In this document: positions 1-10,271 of the stretch, in pieces
Layout of the letters: each line of letters starts with the position of its first letter
Position numbering within the stretch: position 1 is the stretch's first letter
Assembly: GCA_030849075.1 (NCBI GenBank)
Contig: JASAOO010003245.1
Span: 1-31,787 of the forward strand
DNA length: 31,787 nt
From: Zelonia costaricensis
Taxonomy: Eukaryota; Euglenozoa; Kinetoplastea; Trypanosomatida; Trypanosomatidae
Reading direction: 5' to 3'
The notes under the pieces: model-generated
Told to the model about the DNA's origin: nothing
What the model saw: only the letters and a program-made list of their open reading frames with translations
Databases searched by the model: none
Position numbers and translations under genes: made by a program

Positions 1-26
1 ACTACGAGGCGATGCTGCCGTACTAA
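1..26 (+). CDS. Probable 3' end of an upstream gene (partial)
   Basis: Reading from base 3 gives seven sense codons encoding YEAMLPY and then a TAA stop at 24-26. Every sense codon ends in G or C, matching the strong third-position GC bias of the confirmed genes. What follows is homopolymer-rich spacer, as expected after a stop codon. The fragment is too short to name a product. Its strand fits the one-way gene order of the window. It could be chance, because seven codons carry little information. Confidence 0.5.
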
Positions 27-1605
27 ACCGCACGGACGCCGTTTTGCCGTCCCCGCCTCCACCACCTCCCTCGCCTCTTGAGTGACTCGCTGCCGTCCCG
101 CTTCCCTGCGCCGCCCGTCCTTTCTCATTTGCCGTCGCCCTCTCTCATCCTTTGCCTTGGGTGCGAAAGGGAGGTGGTGTGATGCGGGTGGGACGGCGAG
201 GCGGAGGGGTGGGCGGGTAGGGGTGGGGACCGCTGAAGCGCTTCAAGTTCTTTCCCGTCCTTTCTCTTCTCTTCATTTCACCTCAACGCCCCAAAGAAAG
301 AAAAGCTCGAGACACCACGCGCAGGAAGGAAGCGTGGCCACGTGTGTGTGGGGGGGGGTGGGCATTGCGCTAGGCGCAACGAGCAGCCAACAGCTGGCTC
401 CCCCCTCCCCCGGCCAACATGCGAGATGGTGTGGTGGCGGAAGTAACAAAGGGCAGTGCTGGCAGGGGAGCAGGACTGCGTTGCACCGCGCATGCCCACT
501 GTCGCGGCGAAAGGAGTGCGCACACTGGCGCTCTCACGGCGCAGCGAGGCTTCCGGCCGACGCCGGCTTCTCCTCTGCAGGGGTGGGGGGGAGGGGGAGG
601 GGACCAATGCGCAAAAGAAAAAAGCTTCCAGTGTAAGAAGGGCAAACGCCGCGCTTACCGCTCTCTTCGTCGCATGCGTCCGTAACCCGCTGTGTCGCTG
701 ACGACGCTTCCACTGTTCCAACTCCCATCTCCATTTCTCCTCCCCCTTTTTTTTTCCTTTCCGCCAACGGCTCGGCCCACCGCCAACATGTATGACGGGT
801 TGGCGGCCCCCTTCCATCGGTGAGACTCCTACTGGGCCGCTTTGTCGCTGAACGCACTTTGCCTCGCACACTCTCCCTCCGCCTGCCTGCGCTGCCTCAC
901 TCCCCCTCCTCCTCCCGCTCTGGCCCAAATCAACACAAAGAAGTCCCGAACAGCTGCGATTCGCAACCGTCCACCGCATCTCCTCCTCCCCCCTCCGCCC
1001 TCAACGGCCGTGTCAACGGAGAAGCAAACCAAAAGGCGAGCCAACGTAAGGCACCAAAAAAAAAAAAAACGGCGCGTGCGCCCGCTGAAGCGCCACAACA
1101 AAGAAGAAGAGAAGGACATAACCACAACAAAAATAGTCTTTAACCGAGACTAACAACCACGATACCGCACCATCACCGTGACCGCGCTCGGCTTTTCGTA
1201 CTTCCTTCTGGGCGCCCATCAGCATTTTTTTTTTTTGGGTACTGAGCTTTTCTTCGTTTGTCTCTTGCCTCCTTCTCTCCTGTGCTCTCAGTGTTCTCCC
1301 CACCCCCACCCTCCCAACGTAGAATCGCTACTCACGCTACCCTGTAACCGCCTCGAGCATTTTCTTTTCTTTTGTTCGGTAGACGCTCTGTGTGCACTAG
1401 CTTTCTTCATCCCCCCTGTTGCCCTCACACAGCGCCGTTTGTGCGCCTCTTGTCTTCTTCTTTTTCTCTTTTGGCTTTGCTCCTTTCGCTTGTTTGAGTC
1501 TCACTACTCACGTGCCGCACGAACCGTACAAGGCTCCAACGTCTGAGCTGCGCGCATCGACCTGCCTTTACTCTTTCATTGTATTTCCGCTCGCTCTTAC
1601 AAGCC
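27..1605. other. Intergenic region upstream of the EMP70 gene
   Basis: No open frame here has a convincing ATG, codon bias or recognisable domain. The stretch holds a G run (350-358), an A run (1056-1069), a T run (1225-1236) and mixed pyrimidine-rich DNA. It should contain the 3' UTR and polyadenylation sites of the upstream gene and the 5' UTR of the EMP70 gene. The last strong pyrimidine tract (about 1447-1495) leads to the predicted splice acceptor at 1497-1498. Confidence 0.7.
1447..1498 (+). promoter_or_regulatory. Predicted spliced-leader acceptor for the EMP70 gene
   Basis: A long T/C-rich tract (about 1447-1495) is followed by its first AG at 1497-1498, 107 bases before the ATG at 1606. 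Polypyrimidine tract plus first AG is the usual trans-splice acceptor in trypanosomatids. The call is by pattern only. Confidence 0.5.
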
Positions 1606-3453
1606 ATGTCTCGTGCTCGCGTGCTTCTCATCGCACTGGCGGTGGCGCTGCTGTGCGTGCTGGCGACGGGGCGGGATGTCAACCTGCGTGTGCGTGCAAA
1701 CGCGTACCGCAGCCGCCGCACCCTTTCGCCCATCAACTACTACCAGCTACCTGTGTGCAGGCCGGAGAGAGAGGTTTTGCGTACCTACCGCGAACACCCC
1801 TCTATCGGGGAGGTGCTCACGGGCAACCGCCTCGTGCCAACCCTGTACGATTTTACCGTGGACAAGCCGGTCCGGTGCGCCACGCTGTGCGACGCCCGCT
1901 TTGACACCAAGGCGGTGCGTCGTGCCAACTACATGATCGCAAACGAGTACGATGTGCGCATGTTCCTCGAGGAGACGCCGCTGCTCAGTCTTCTCAACGA
2001 GACGACTGGCGAGTACCGCCGCGGGTTCCGGCTGGGCGTCAAGCCGAAGGCCGGGGGCGGGGTGGCGTCAGGTAACATCCTCCACAACCACCTGGAATTC
2101 ACGGTACGGCTGCACTCCAGCAAGGTGACGGAGGAATACACGTCCCAGCAGGTGATCGGCTTCAAGGTTGTGCCGCGGAGCTACTCGGAGGTCACGAGGT
2201 GCTCGGAGGACACCTTTGAGGCGAAGAGCGAGCCGTTCGTCCTGCCCCGCGTGGCGGACAAGGAGCTGAAGGTCCCGCTGACGTACAGCGTCACGTGGGA
2301 GCGGAGCACCGAGGAGTACCCGGTGCACCGCAGCGTCACGGAGGAGACGCAGCGCCGCGGCCACAAGGTTGCTGCCCTCTATGGCGTGCTGCTGGCTGTC
2401 CTCGCCAGCGTGATTGTCGCCTTCGTCATGCTGCGCACGGTGCGCAAGGACCTCGCCGTGTACCTGGACGAGGAGCTCGACGAGGCGGAGGCACGCGAGG
2501 AGTCTGGCTGGAAGCTGGTGCGCGGTGACGTGTTCCGGCCCCCGCAGCAGGCGGCTGCGCTGGCGACCGTGGTGGGCGCCGGTGCGCAGATTGCGGTGAC
2601 GATGCTGGCGAGCATGCTGCTCTTCGCCGTGCACGCCATCGACGCGACGCACCGCGGCAACTTCCTGACAACCGTCATCTCCATCTTTCTCATGGCCCAC
2701 GTCGTCGCCGGGTTCGTGACGGCGCGGCTGCTGAAGCTGTTCAACATGGGCTCGTGGAAGGTCGCCTTTCTGTGCACGATGGCGTTTCCCCTGGCGCTGG
2801 GCTGCGGTGTCATGACGCTCAACATGGTCCAATGGATGAAGCGCAGCACCGGTGCGATCCCCTTCCTCACGGTGCTGTACATCGTCTTCCTGTGGCTGCT
2901 CGTGTCGCTGCCGTTTGGGTGCGCCGGTGTCTTCTACGGCCTCAAGATGGAGACGATCGCCGTGACAGCGAAGATCAGCAGCATTCCGCGGCTCATCCCG
3001 CAGGAGTCGGCGAGTCTCAGCGTGTACTACGTTATCGCCAGCAGTTTCGTCCCATTCATTGCGTGCTGCGTCGAGCTGTCCTTCGCCCTCAACGCGTTCT
3101 GGCGCGAGGAGTCGATGTACCTCTACGGCTTCCTCACCTTCTTCTCGTGCACGCTGTGCGTCCTGTGCGCCGAAGTCGGCATCGTCGTCACTTACTTCAC
3201 CCTGCGCGGCGAGGACTACCGCTGGTGGTGGCGCAGCTACGCCTCGCTGGCGCTGGCTGGCGTGTACGTGTTCATCTACAGCGCCATCTTCCTCAAGCGC
3301 TCGCTGCAGATTCGCGCCTTCTCCGCCATCATCCTCTTTCTCGGCTACATGCTCGGCGTCTCCATCATGTTTGGCATGGCCATCGGCTCCATCGGCTTCC
3401 TCGGCTCGCTGTGGCTCGTGCAGCGGATGTACGGCTCTATCAAGGCCGACTAA
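1606..3453 (+). CDS. Endomembrane protein 70 / TM9SF (nonaspanin) family protein
   Basis: This 615-residue protein has the full nonaspanin layout. Residues 1-22 are an N-terminal signal peptide with a long Leu/Ala/Val core. Residues 23-255 form a lumenal domain with a glycosylation sequon (NETT at 131-134). The first membrane span is at about 256-275, a cytosolic loop follows, and eight more hydrophobic spans run from about 318 to 604. Family hallmarks are GWKLVRGDVFRPP (301-313) and EDYRWWWRSY (536-545). The family acts in Golgi/endosome membrane sorting and adhesion. The C-terminus reads SIKAD; KxD/E at this place is the COPI-binding Golgi-retention signal described for plant and yeast members. 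The ATG at 1606 is chosen because it starts the signal peptide and lies behind a good splice acceptor. The reading frame stays open to 1579 but only through a TTG. Length is normal for the family. Confidence 0.95.
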   Translation: MSRARVLLIALAVALLCVLATGRDVNLRVRANAYRSRRTLSPINYYQLPVCRPEREVLRTYREHPSIGEVLTGNRLVPTLYDFTVDKPVRCATLCDARFDTKAVRRANYMIANEYDVRMFLEETPLLSLLNETTGEYRRGFRLGVKPKAGGGVASGNILHNHLEFTVRLHSSKVTEEYTSQQVIGFKVVPRSYSEVTRCSEDTFEAKSEPFVLPRVADKELKVPLTYSVTWERSTEEYPVHRSVTEETQRRGHKVAALYGVLLAVLASVIVAFVMLRTVRKDLAVYLDEELDEAEAREESGWKLVRGDVFRPPQQAAALATVVGAGAQIAVTMLASMLLFAVHAIDATHRGNFLTTVISIFLMAHVVAGFVTARLLKLFNMGSWKVAFLCTMAFPLALGCGVMTLNMVQWMKRSTGAIPFLTVLYIVFLWLLVSLPFGCAGVFYGLKMETIAVTAKISSIPRLIPQESASLSVYYVIASSFVPFIACCVELSFALNAFWREESMYLYGFLTFFSCTLCVLCAEVGIVVTYFTLRGEDYRWWWRSYASLALAGVYVFIYSAIFLKRSLQIRAFSAIILFLGYMLGVSIMFGMAIGSIGFLGSLWLVQRMYGSIKAD

Positions 3454-3724
3454 GCACCTGATCCGGCGTGCTGAAGCACACGCGATGCAGCTCACGCGAG
3501 GATGAGGGGGGCGAGGGGACTTATGAGTGAGGATAGGCGGCCTCTTCGTGCCTTGAGTGGCTGCGCGCGCCTTTCACTCGTCGAGCCAGTGCAGCGCGGC
3601 ACTCCACGTTCTACGGCGGCGGCGGCCTCGCCGCATCGCACGCGCAACGCTCACCGCTACAGGAGTAAAGAAACAAAAAAAGGCAAGGCCGACTTCAGTG
3701 CGCTGGACGCGTTGTGTGGAAGTT

Positions 3725-3760
3725 GCCTCCCCTCCCTCCCTCCCTCCCTCCCTCCCTCTC
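3725..3760 (+). repeat. CCCT tetranucleotide microsatellite
   Basis: About eight perfect or near-perfect CCCT units run into a CT-rich tail and then a T9 run. The array lies downstream of the EMP70 stop and is a plain simple repeat. It could also serve as a polypyrimidine signal. Confidence 0.9.
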
Positions 3761-4376
3761 TCTTACTTTTTTTTTCCCCACAGGGAGACGCACACACTTG
3801 CCCTCGCTCCGAAGGTCCGCGCATCTCCCTCGTATACGTATTGCGTGCTTCCCTTGTTGCCGTTGTTCCCCCCCGCCTCACGGTATGATGGCGGCGTGCA
3901 GGTCAGTGTGCGCTTTCTTCTTCCAGTGCCCTTTGACCCTTCCCCAGTGGTTTCGTTCGCCCGTCTTTTTTTCCTTGTTTTTTTTCCTTTCGTCAGGCGA
4001 TTGTGCTGTGGTGCTCCCCGGACCATCGAGATTGCTTTATGTGCTACTTTGTTTGTTTTATCTGCCCCAACAGTAGATCGGAGAAGCAGGCCACGAGAGG
4101 GGGGGGGGCAGTTGTGCACCGGTCCCGCTCTTCTTTGTTGCTCTCTGCCTCCTCCTCCTCGTGGAGTCGGGCACGGCGCTGAGGCTGTGGGCGACCAGAC
4201 CTTTTGCATGTCTGCGTCTCGCCGTATTACGCGATCGTGCGTCTTTCCTGCGCCTCCCCCGCTCGCTTCGTGTCGCTCGGCGTCCTCACGCCTCTCTCGA
4301 AGGTCAGCGCCACGCACTCCTTCCCCCCCTCCGCTTCCCGCGGTGGCGTGCGTCACAGTGAATCGGGAAAGGCGAG

Positions 4377-4432
4377 TGGTGGTGGTGGTGGTGGGGGGGG
4401 GGGGGTGGCGGGTGGCGGAGGGGTGCGGGGAA
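4377..4432 (+). repeat. GGT repeat and G-run block (G-quadruplex candidate)
   Basis: The + strand carries tandem GGT units, a run of 13 G, then further G-runs (GGCGGGT, GGAGGGG, GGGG). At least four G-runs of three or more lie within 56 bases, which meets the usual quadruplex pattern. It lies in spacer DNA. Confidence 0.8.
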
Positions 4433-6449
4433 GTGCCCTCGATGGGACAGTCACATTTACGGCGGTGGGTAGTGTGTCGTTGGCGTCACCCCGCTGTCCC
4501 TGTCCGTCATTGCTTTGGTGTTTCTTTCATTCCTTCCTTCATTTTCTCTTTGCTTTGTGTGGTGTACATCTAGCTGTCTTCCGTTGTTGCAGACTCGCCG
4601 AGTGCAGCGTGTACGCCCCATTCTCACTTCTCGTCTGCTCGGGTGTCCCCTAACGGCTCCAAAAAAGGTGAGCAGCTTGTGTTTGATTGGTTAGCGTGGG
4701 TATGTGTGTTTGTGCGTGGCAAGGAGCCACGCACGCGTCCATGGAGCTCCCCCTTCCCCGCCTCCTTTCTCTCATTGACGATAGACGACGAGATGCAGTG
4801 ACGACTGCTGGTGGTCGTCGTGGCTGCAGTGGTCTTGGCAATTGCACCCGCTCGCCTGCACACGTGGCACACGGCTGCACGGTAGCGGCGGTCTGCCACT
4901 GGGATTGCTGTCCTGGCAAACGCCGACGCACACACGTGCAAGCGTCCGACTGTGCGACTGTATACCGACAAAGCGCTTTACACATTGCCCCGCCTCGTGC
5001 CTTGTGGCGATCTCGCCGTCGAGGATCCCCCTTTTTCCTTTTTGCGCTGGAAGCCATGCATGTATGCGTGGGAAGGGGGTTGCCTGGTCAGTGAGCGGAC
5101 GACTGGCGGCGCGCCCCTGGTCTTTGTTTGAGGACAGCGGGGAGTGGCGAGAAGCGGCTGTGCGGTGGAGGGTCGACCTTTGTAGACGTTCAGCCCTCAC
5201 GGCACACTCTTCCTTCGTCCACCCGGAGTTGCACCGCTCTGTGGCTAGGACTGGCTGGGTTTCCCCTCGTTCCTCTCCCGTCACGGGCCTCATGCACCTC
5301 TAGCGTCTCGGTGACATACGGCTGTTTGTGTCTCCCTCCTTGTCTACCCCCTCCTCCCCTCCTCCCCTCGCCCCTCGCCGCGTGCGTTGAGCTCAGCTAG
5401 GATGCGTTGTGTCGTGTCTGCTCCGCGTTCTGCGTTTCTGCTCCCTCGTCCGCCGCTGTTCGTTTTTTTTTTTTTTTCTAGTGCTCTCCGACTCCGTCGC
5501 CTCCGCTGCGCCTCAAGAGCGTTGAGTGGTGACGAGGAGGATATTGTCGAAGGTGTCGCGGGCTAAAGGCAGATGCCGATACACAGGCGAGCGGCGCTTG
5601 CGGCTTTTTTCCTTTCGAAGGGAGGTGAAGTGAAAAGAACATTAAGGAGACAAAGGGAGGCTCGCGCAGCGGGTCGACGTTTTAAGGGGCGTCTACGCGC
5701 GTGCGTAAAGGTGGCGTGTGTGTGTGTGCTTGTGTGCTTGTGCTTGCGCTTTTTCTTGTGTCTGCACGTACAGGCGTGTATGTGAAACTCGAGGGTGATT
5801 TGTTTCCACTTTTCATTGTTGGCGTTTGCTTTCGAGAGGCACGACGCTCCCGTCACCGCGGGCCAATAATAAGAAGAGAAATTAGTCATTTGATTATAGT
5901 GACCGCGTGTGCGATCAGAACTGGGCGAAGAGAAGAGCAAGACGGTGTGCGCCGCTCCACTGCCGTGCCTTTTCCTCTGGCAAAGTCGCCGACGTCGTCG
6001 TCGACTTCCAGATGCTGGGAGGGGGTGGGTGGGGCAGCGGATGTTAACGCAGCGGCACGGCTCTGAATGTGTAAGGGGCTGGCTTTCTATGCTGCAACTC
6101 ACTCACCGAGCTGTGTCAGTGAGGGGGACGCGGAGGGGGGAGTGTGACCAAGGCGGTGTCGACGAGACAGCGTCAGGTTTCGACTCACCTTTGCCACCGC
6201 CTCCCTCTCACCCCCGTCTCCCCCTCCTCCCTAGTACGTGTGACGGATGGCAGTGCGGGGAGGGGCCGCACCTCACTTCTTGTGCGGCGCCACGAACTAC
6301 GCGTCCACTTTCACCTGCGACGCTTTCTTTTTCCCCTTTCCTTCCCCCTCCCCCTCCCCCTCTCCCCATCCCTTTTGGCTTTGCGTTCACTTGCGCCTGC
6401 TCTGTGTGCGCCTGCACCGCAACCCCCCCCTACAGCCTCAGAACAGCAG

Positions 6450-6531
6450 TTCCTTGTCGCTCTGTCTTCCTTCACTTTTTTTTTATTCCTCCCGCGCTGC
6501 ACCTCGCTCACCTGCGCCACACCCTCCTCAG
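6450..6531 (+). promoter_or_regulatory. Predicted spliced-leader acceptor for V-ATPase A
   Basis: A long T/C-rich tract including T9 (about 6477-6484) reaches its first AG at 6530-6531, which gives a 5' UTR of about 203 bases before the ATG at 6735. An earlier AG at 6434-6435, after another pyrimidine block, is an alternative. Confidence 0.5.
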
Positions 6532-6734
6532 CCCCTCCCGGTTGAGTTTCCGTGGTAGCTCAAACACACACCCTCTATCGACTCTCGCACTCCTGCAGGG
6601 AATCCATTGCTCGCCAACCCACGCACTATACACCCATACCCTGCCCCCCCCTCCTCCACGCACGGCGCCTTCGCCTTGTCATACCACTTTCTTTTCACCA
6701 CTTCCCCACCCCCACAGTCACGCACGCACACACA

Positions 6735-8567
6735 ATGGCGCGCGATCAGCACGCGTTCGAGTCGGAGCAGCAGATGGGCTCCGTGAAGGCCGTCTCGGGC
6801 CCTGTCGTGATTGCCGAGAACATGAGCGGTAGCGCCATGTACGAGCTCGTGCAGGTCGGCTCCTTCCGCCTCGTCGGCGAGATCATTCGTCTTGAGGGCG
6901 ACACGGCCACGATTCAGGTCTACGAGGAGACGGGCGGCCTGACGGTGGGTGACCCGGTGTACTGTACCGGCAAGCCGCTGTCGCTTGAGCTGGGCCCCGG
7001 CATCATGTCCGAGATCTTCGACGGCATTCAGCGCCCCCTCGACACCATCTACCAGATGGTGCAGAATGTGTTCATCCCAAAGGGCGTGCAGGTGCGCGCG
7101 CTGAACGCGCACAAGCAGTGGGACTTCACGCCGATAGTGAAGGTGGGCGACATCGTCACGGGCGGCGACATCCTCGGCTCCGTCGCGGAGAACTCGCTGA
7201 TGAGCAACCACAGCATCATGGTGCCGCCGAACATGCAGGGCCGCGTGACGGCCGTACAGCCGGGCGGCAACTACACGCTGGACGACGACGTGGTGGAGAT
7301 TGAGCACAACGGCAAGAAGCGCTCGCTGCGCCTGATGCACCGCTGGCCGGTCCGCACGCCGCGCCCGGTCGCCGTGAAGGAGTCCGGTAACCACCCGCTG
7401 CTGACAGGGCAGCGCGTGCTGGATGCGCTGTTCCCCTCTGTGCAGGGCGGCACGTGCTCGATCCCTGGCGCCTTCGGCTGCGGCAAGACCGTGATCAGTC
7501 AGGCCCTCTCCAAGTACTCCAACTCCGACTGCGTCATCTACGTCGGCTGCGGCGAGCGCGGCAATGAGATGGCCGAGGTGCTGATGGAGTTCCCGACGCT
7601 GACGACCGTGATTGACGGCCGTGAGGAATCGATCATGAAGCGCACCTGCCTGGTGGCCAACACCTCGAACATGCCCGTGGCAGCGCGTGAGGCGTCCATC
7701 TACACGGGCATCACCCTGGCCGAGTACTACCGCGATATGGGCAAGCACATTGCCATGATGGCCGACTCCACCTCGCGCTGGGCCGAGGCGCTGCGTGAGA
7801 TTTCGGGTCGTCTGGCGGAGATGCCGGCCGATGGCGGTTACCCGGCGTACCTCAGCGCCCGTCTCGCCTCCTTCTACGAGCGTGCCGGTCTTGTCACGTG
7901 CATCGGCGGCCCGAAGCGCCAGGGCTCTGTCACGATCGTCGGCGCCGTGTCCCCGCCGGGCGGCGACTTCTCCGACCCGGTGACGTCCGCCACGCTGAGC
8001 ATTGTGCAGGTGTTCTGGGGTCTGGAGAAGCGCCTCGCCCAGCGCAAGCACTTCCCGTCCGTGAACTGGCTCATCTCGTACTCCAAGTATCTCAACGCTC
8101 TCGAGCCCTTCTTCAACACCTTCGACTCCGACTACATGCGCCTGCGCGCCGTCGTGTCTGAGATCCTGCAGCGCGAGGAGGAGCTGCAGGAGATTGTGCA
8201 GCTGGTCGGCAAGGACTCGCTGTCCGAGTCGGACAAGATCATCCTCGAAGTGGCCAAGGTGATTCGCGAGGAGTTCCTCCAGCAGAACGCCTTCACCCCG
8301 TACGACAAGTTCTGCCCGCTCTACAAGACCTGCTGGATGCTGCGCAACATCGTCACGTTCTACGAGGAGGCGCAGCGCGTCGTGGCCGAGTCCGCCGGCG
8401 ATCACAAGATCACGTGGAACTACATCCGCGAGAAGATCCCGACCATCTACACGGGCCTGACGGAGATGAAGTTCCGCGACCCCATCGACGGCGAGGAGGC
8501 CAACACTGACTACTTCAAGAAGCAGAACGAGGAGATCATCAGCGCCTTCAACTCTCTGCTGCAGTAA
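6735..8567 (+). CDS. V-type proton ATPase catalytic subunit A
   Basis: The 610-residue product is the nucleotide-hydrolysing subunit of the V1 sector, which drives proton pumping into acidocalcisomes, lysosome-like organelles and other acidic compartments. It shows an N-terminal beta-barrel (about 15-85), the A-specific non-homologous insert (about 110-200), the Walker A loop GAFGCGKT (245-252), GERGNEM (273-279, with the catalytic Glu), [17 protein letters not shown] (343-359) and [11 protein letters not shown] (407-417), then the helical C-terminal domain. Cys249 in the P-loop is the redox- and NEM-sensitive cysteine typical of eukaryotic A subunits. The ATG at 6735 is the first in-frame ATG, and the frame opens further only through a GTG. 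Length matches the family. There is no intein, unlike the yeast gene. A long open frame on the opposite strand is a composition shadow. Confidence 0.98.
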   Translation: MARDQHAFESEQQMGSVKAVSGPVVIAENMSGSAMYELVQVGSFRLVGEIIRLEGDTATIQVYEETGGLTVGDPVYCTGKPLSLELGPGIMSEIFDGIQRPLDTIYQMVQNVFIPKGVQVRALNAHKQWDFTPIVKVGDIVTGGDILGSVAENSLMSNHSIMVPPNMQGRVTAVQPGGNYTLDDDVVEIEHNGKKRSLRLMHRWPVRTPRPVAVKESGNHPLLTGQRVLDALFPSVQGGTCSIPGAFGCGKTVISQALSKYSNSDCVIYVGCGERGNEMAEVLMEFPTLTTVIDGREESIMKRTCLVANTSNMPVAAREASIYTGITLAEYYRDMGKHIAMMADSTSRWAEALREISGRLAEMPADGGYPAYLSARLASFYERAGLVTCIGGPKRQGSVTIVGAVSPPGGDFSDPVTSATLSIVQVFWGLEKRLAQRKHFPSVNWLISYSKYLNALEPFFNTFDSDYMRLRAVVSEILQREEELQEIVQLVGKDSLSESDKIILEVAKVIREEFLQQNAFTPYDKFCPLYKTCWMLRNIVTFYEEAQRVVAESAGDHKITWNYIREKIPTIYTGLTEMKFRDPIDGEEANTDYFKKQNEEIISAFNSLLQ

Positions 8568-8600
8568 GATCGAAACGCGTGACTACTTTGTTTTTCACAC

Positions 8601-8630
8601 GCGCGTGCGTGTGCGTGTGCGTGTGCGTGT
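8601..8630 (+). repeat. GTGCGT simple repeat
   Basis: Near-perfect six-base units alternate GTGCGT and GTGTGC over 30 bases, 34 bases after the V-ATPase A stop codon. Alternating purine-pyrimidine DNA of this kind is a plain microsatellite. Confidence 0.85.
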
Positions 8631-10025
8631 CGACGCCGGGAAGTGTTGCCTCCTTGGTGCTTTCCCCTCCCACCTTCCCGCTTCCTGTTGTGTTCGAGAC
8701 GGAGCGTAGGCGGAGGAGGGGAACGGTGGCATCGACAGCCACGCTCGTGTTCGCTTGATGGTTAGCCTCCCATTTCCCTTTCTGTTTGTCCTGTGGCGTT
8801 CCCTATCGAATTGACGTTGCGTGCTTCGCAATGCGGGCTGCACCTGAGAATGTGCTCTGGTTGGTGTGTTTTGATTGAAGGATGCGCTGATTCTCTTTCT
8901 CGTGTTTTTTTTTTTTGGCGCCTAGGGAGCGGTGACGCCGCTTAGGAGCGGCAATGCACGAGTGTGCTGGCCTGTGTTTTTTTTTGTTTTGGGTTCTGTT
9001 GTCGCTCTGCCCGCGAGCCGCAGCGTTGCTATCCGCCCATCATGGACTACACACGGAGGGCGGGATAGGAAATCTGGGTGGGGGAGGGGGAGTTGGAAAT
9101 GTGGGTGGGCGGGCGGAAGCAGTGAAGAGGAGCGCGGCGCTTTCGCACCGCTTCGGCGCCTGCGTACACCTCGGAACGGGCCGACTGCGAAGGGGCAGGC
9201 GAAACACGGGGAGCAAGAGGCCGTAGAGGGACGCACCGATCGAGCGTCTTTCCTGACAGGTTTGGGTGTGTCGGCTGTGCCCCTTGCCGCTCTTCCGCTG
9301 GGTCTTCTCCTTCAGCCGACTTGAGCGCCTCTTGTCTCGCTCCTTCTCCCTCCTCTCTTTCTCTTCCTGCATCTTGACGTGCGTGCGTGTGTTGGCCAAC
9401 GCGCTCGGTCCTAGTTTTAGCGTGCGCGTGTGGGCCCGGGGCAGGACTGACCGCTGGCGGCGACTGAGATGTGCGGGGTGGGGGGCGGTTGGCTGGCGCG
9501 TTGCTACGGTAACCTTTTGAGGAAAAAACACGAATGACGCAACAAGAATAAAGGAAGTGGAGAGGCAGGACACGACGCAAGGTTTTCATGCCTGCTCCTG
9601 CTCTACCTCAGGGAAGCGGCGTGGCGCGTCTTCCGTCCCTCCCCATGATGGGCTTTGTGGGGGTCTTCAGGGAGGGAGGTGAGGCCTTTCGAGATGCGTG
9701 TGTGTCTCGGTGTGTGTCTGTCGCGTCTCGCAGGGTGCGGCGCGCGGCGAGGGTCGCCACGAAGGCGTCCCCACTGGTCGCTGTGCCGGATCGAGGCCCT
9801 CGCTGCGTTTCCCACGGCGCGTGCGTGACCTTCCGGCGGTGTTCTCACTCTCTCGTGCAGAGGCTCGGGGAAGCCCGTCACCACCGATGCTGTGGTGCTC
9901 CTTCGTCATCTCACCCCACGCTACACCCCGGTACGCCGCCTGCGAAGGGGGAAAAAAAAAAAGAGGAAGCAGCACCCTTCGCCGTTGGCCACACGTCGGC
10001 TTCTGTTGCGTTTGTCTGCCCACCA

Positions 10026-10081
10026 TTCTCGCCCCCCTCCCTCCTCTCCGCCTCCCGTGCTCACTGTTCGTCTTGCTTTAG
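10026..10081 (+). promoter_or_regulatory. Predicted spliced-leader acceptor for uL13m
   Basis: A T/C-rich tract (10026-10079) ends in TTTAG, giving AG at 10080-10081, 190 bases before the ATG at 10272. It supports starting translation at 10272 rather than further upstream. Confidence 0.6.
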
Positions 10082-10271
10082 TCAGTGCAGGGGTCCCCTG
10101 GCGCCGCGTTGCTCCTTCTCAGGGCCCTTGAGGCGGCGTCGCCCATTTTCCTGCAGCCCACATCGCTGCCTGCCACGCTCCACTACGTGTGGTGCCCCGT
10201 CTGATCGACGCGCGCCCCTTCACGGCGATAGTCCTCGTGCGTCTTCGTGTGAATCGACGGAGCAGTGCACA

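Larger units (their letters stand above)
3454..6734. other. Long intergenic region, 3.3 kb, no gene seen
   Basis: Open frames here are short, overlap on several strands and frames, and lack the codon bias of the real genes. Visible structure: a CCCT repeat (about 3725-3757), a G-rich block with GGT repeats and a 13-G run (about 4377-4432), a T15 run (5463-5477), a GT-rich tract (about 5717-5745) and a long pyrimidine block (about 6321-6368). It should hold the EMP70 3' UTR and the V-ATPase A 5' UTR. Nothing in it looks like a tRNA, rRNA or transposase. Confidence 0.65.
8568..10271. other. Intergenic region between V-ATPase A and uL13m
   Basis: No supported gene. It contains a GTGCGT-type repeat (8601-8630) shortly after the V-ATPase stop, T-runs near 8907-8917 and 8977-8985, a G-rich segment (about 9078-9115), and an A11 run near 9952-9962. 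The open frame upstream of the uL13m ATG extends to 9588, but the splice acceptor at 10080-10081 lies inside it, so that extension is probably not translated. Confidence 0.65.

Noticed and set aside
2068..3495. A 475-codon minus-strand frame opposite the EMP70 gene
   Set aside because: Same composition effect. It has no domain and a biased Arg/Glu/His content, while the plus strand codes a clear nonaspanin.
3557..4573. A 338-codon plus-strand frame after the EMP70 stop
   Set aside because: It passes through a CCCT repeat, T-runs and the G-run block, so its amino-acid runs reflect simple repeats rather than a protein.
6528..8405. A 625-codon open frame on the minus strand opposite V-ATPase A
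   Set aside because: It is the shadow of a very GC3-rich real gene. The translation is full of Arg/His/Val/Ala without any domain, and the V-ATPase reading is certain.
9588..10271. N-terminal extension of uL13m by 228 residues
   Set aside because: A good splice acceptor at 10080-10081 lies inside it, the sequence is low complexity, and the ATG at 10272 begins a normal import signal.
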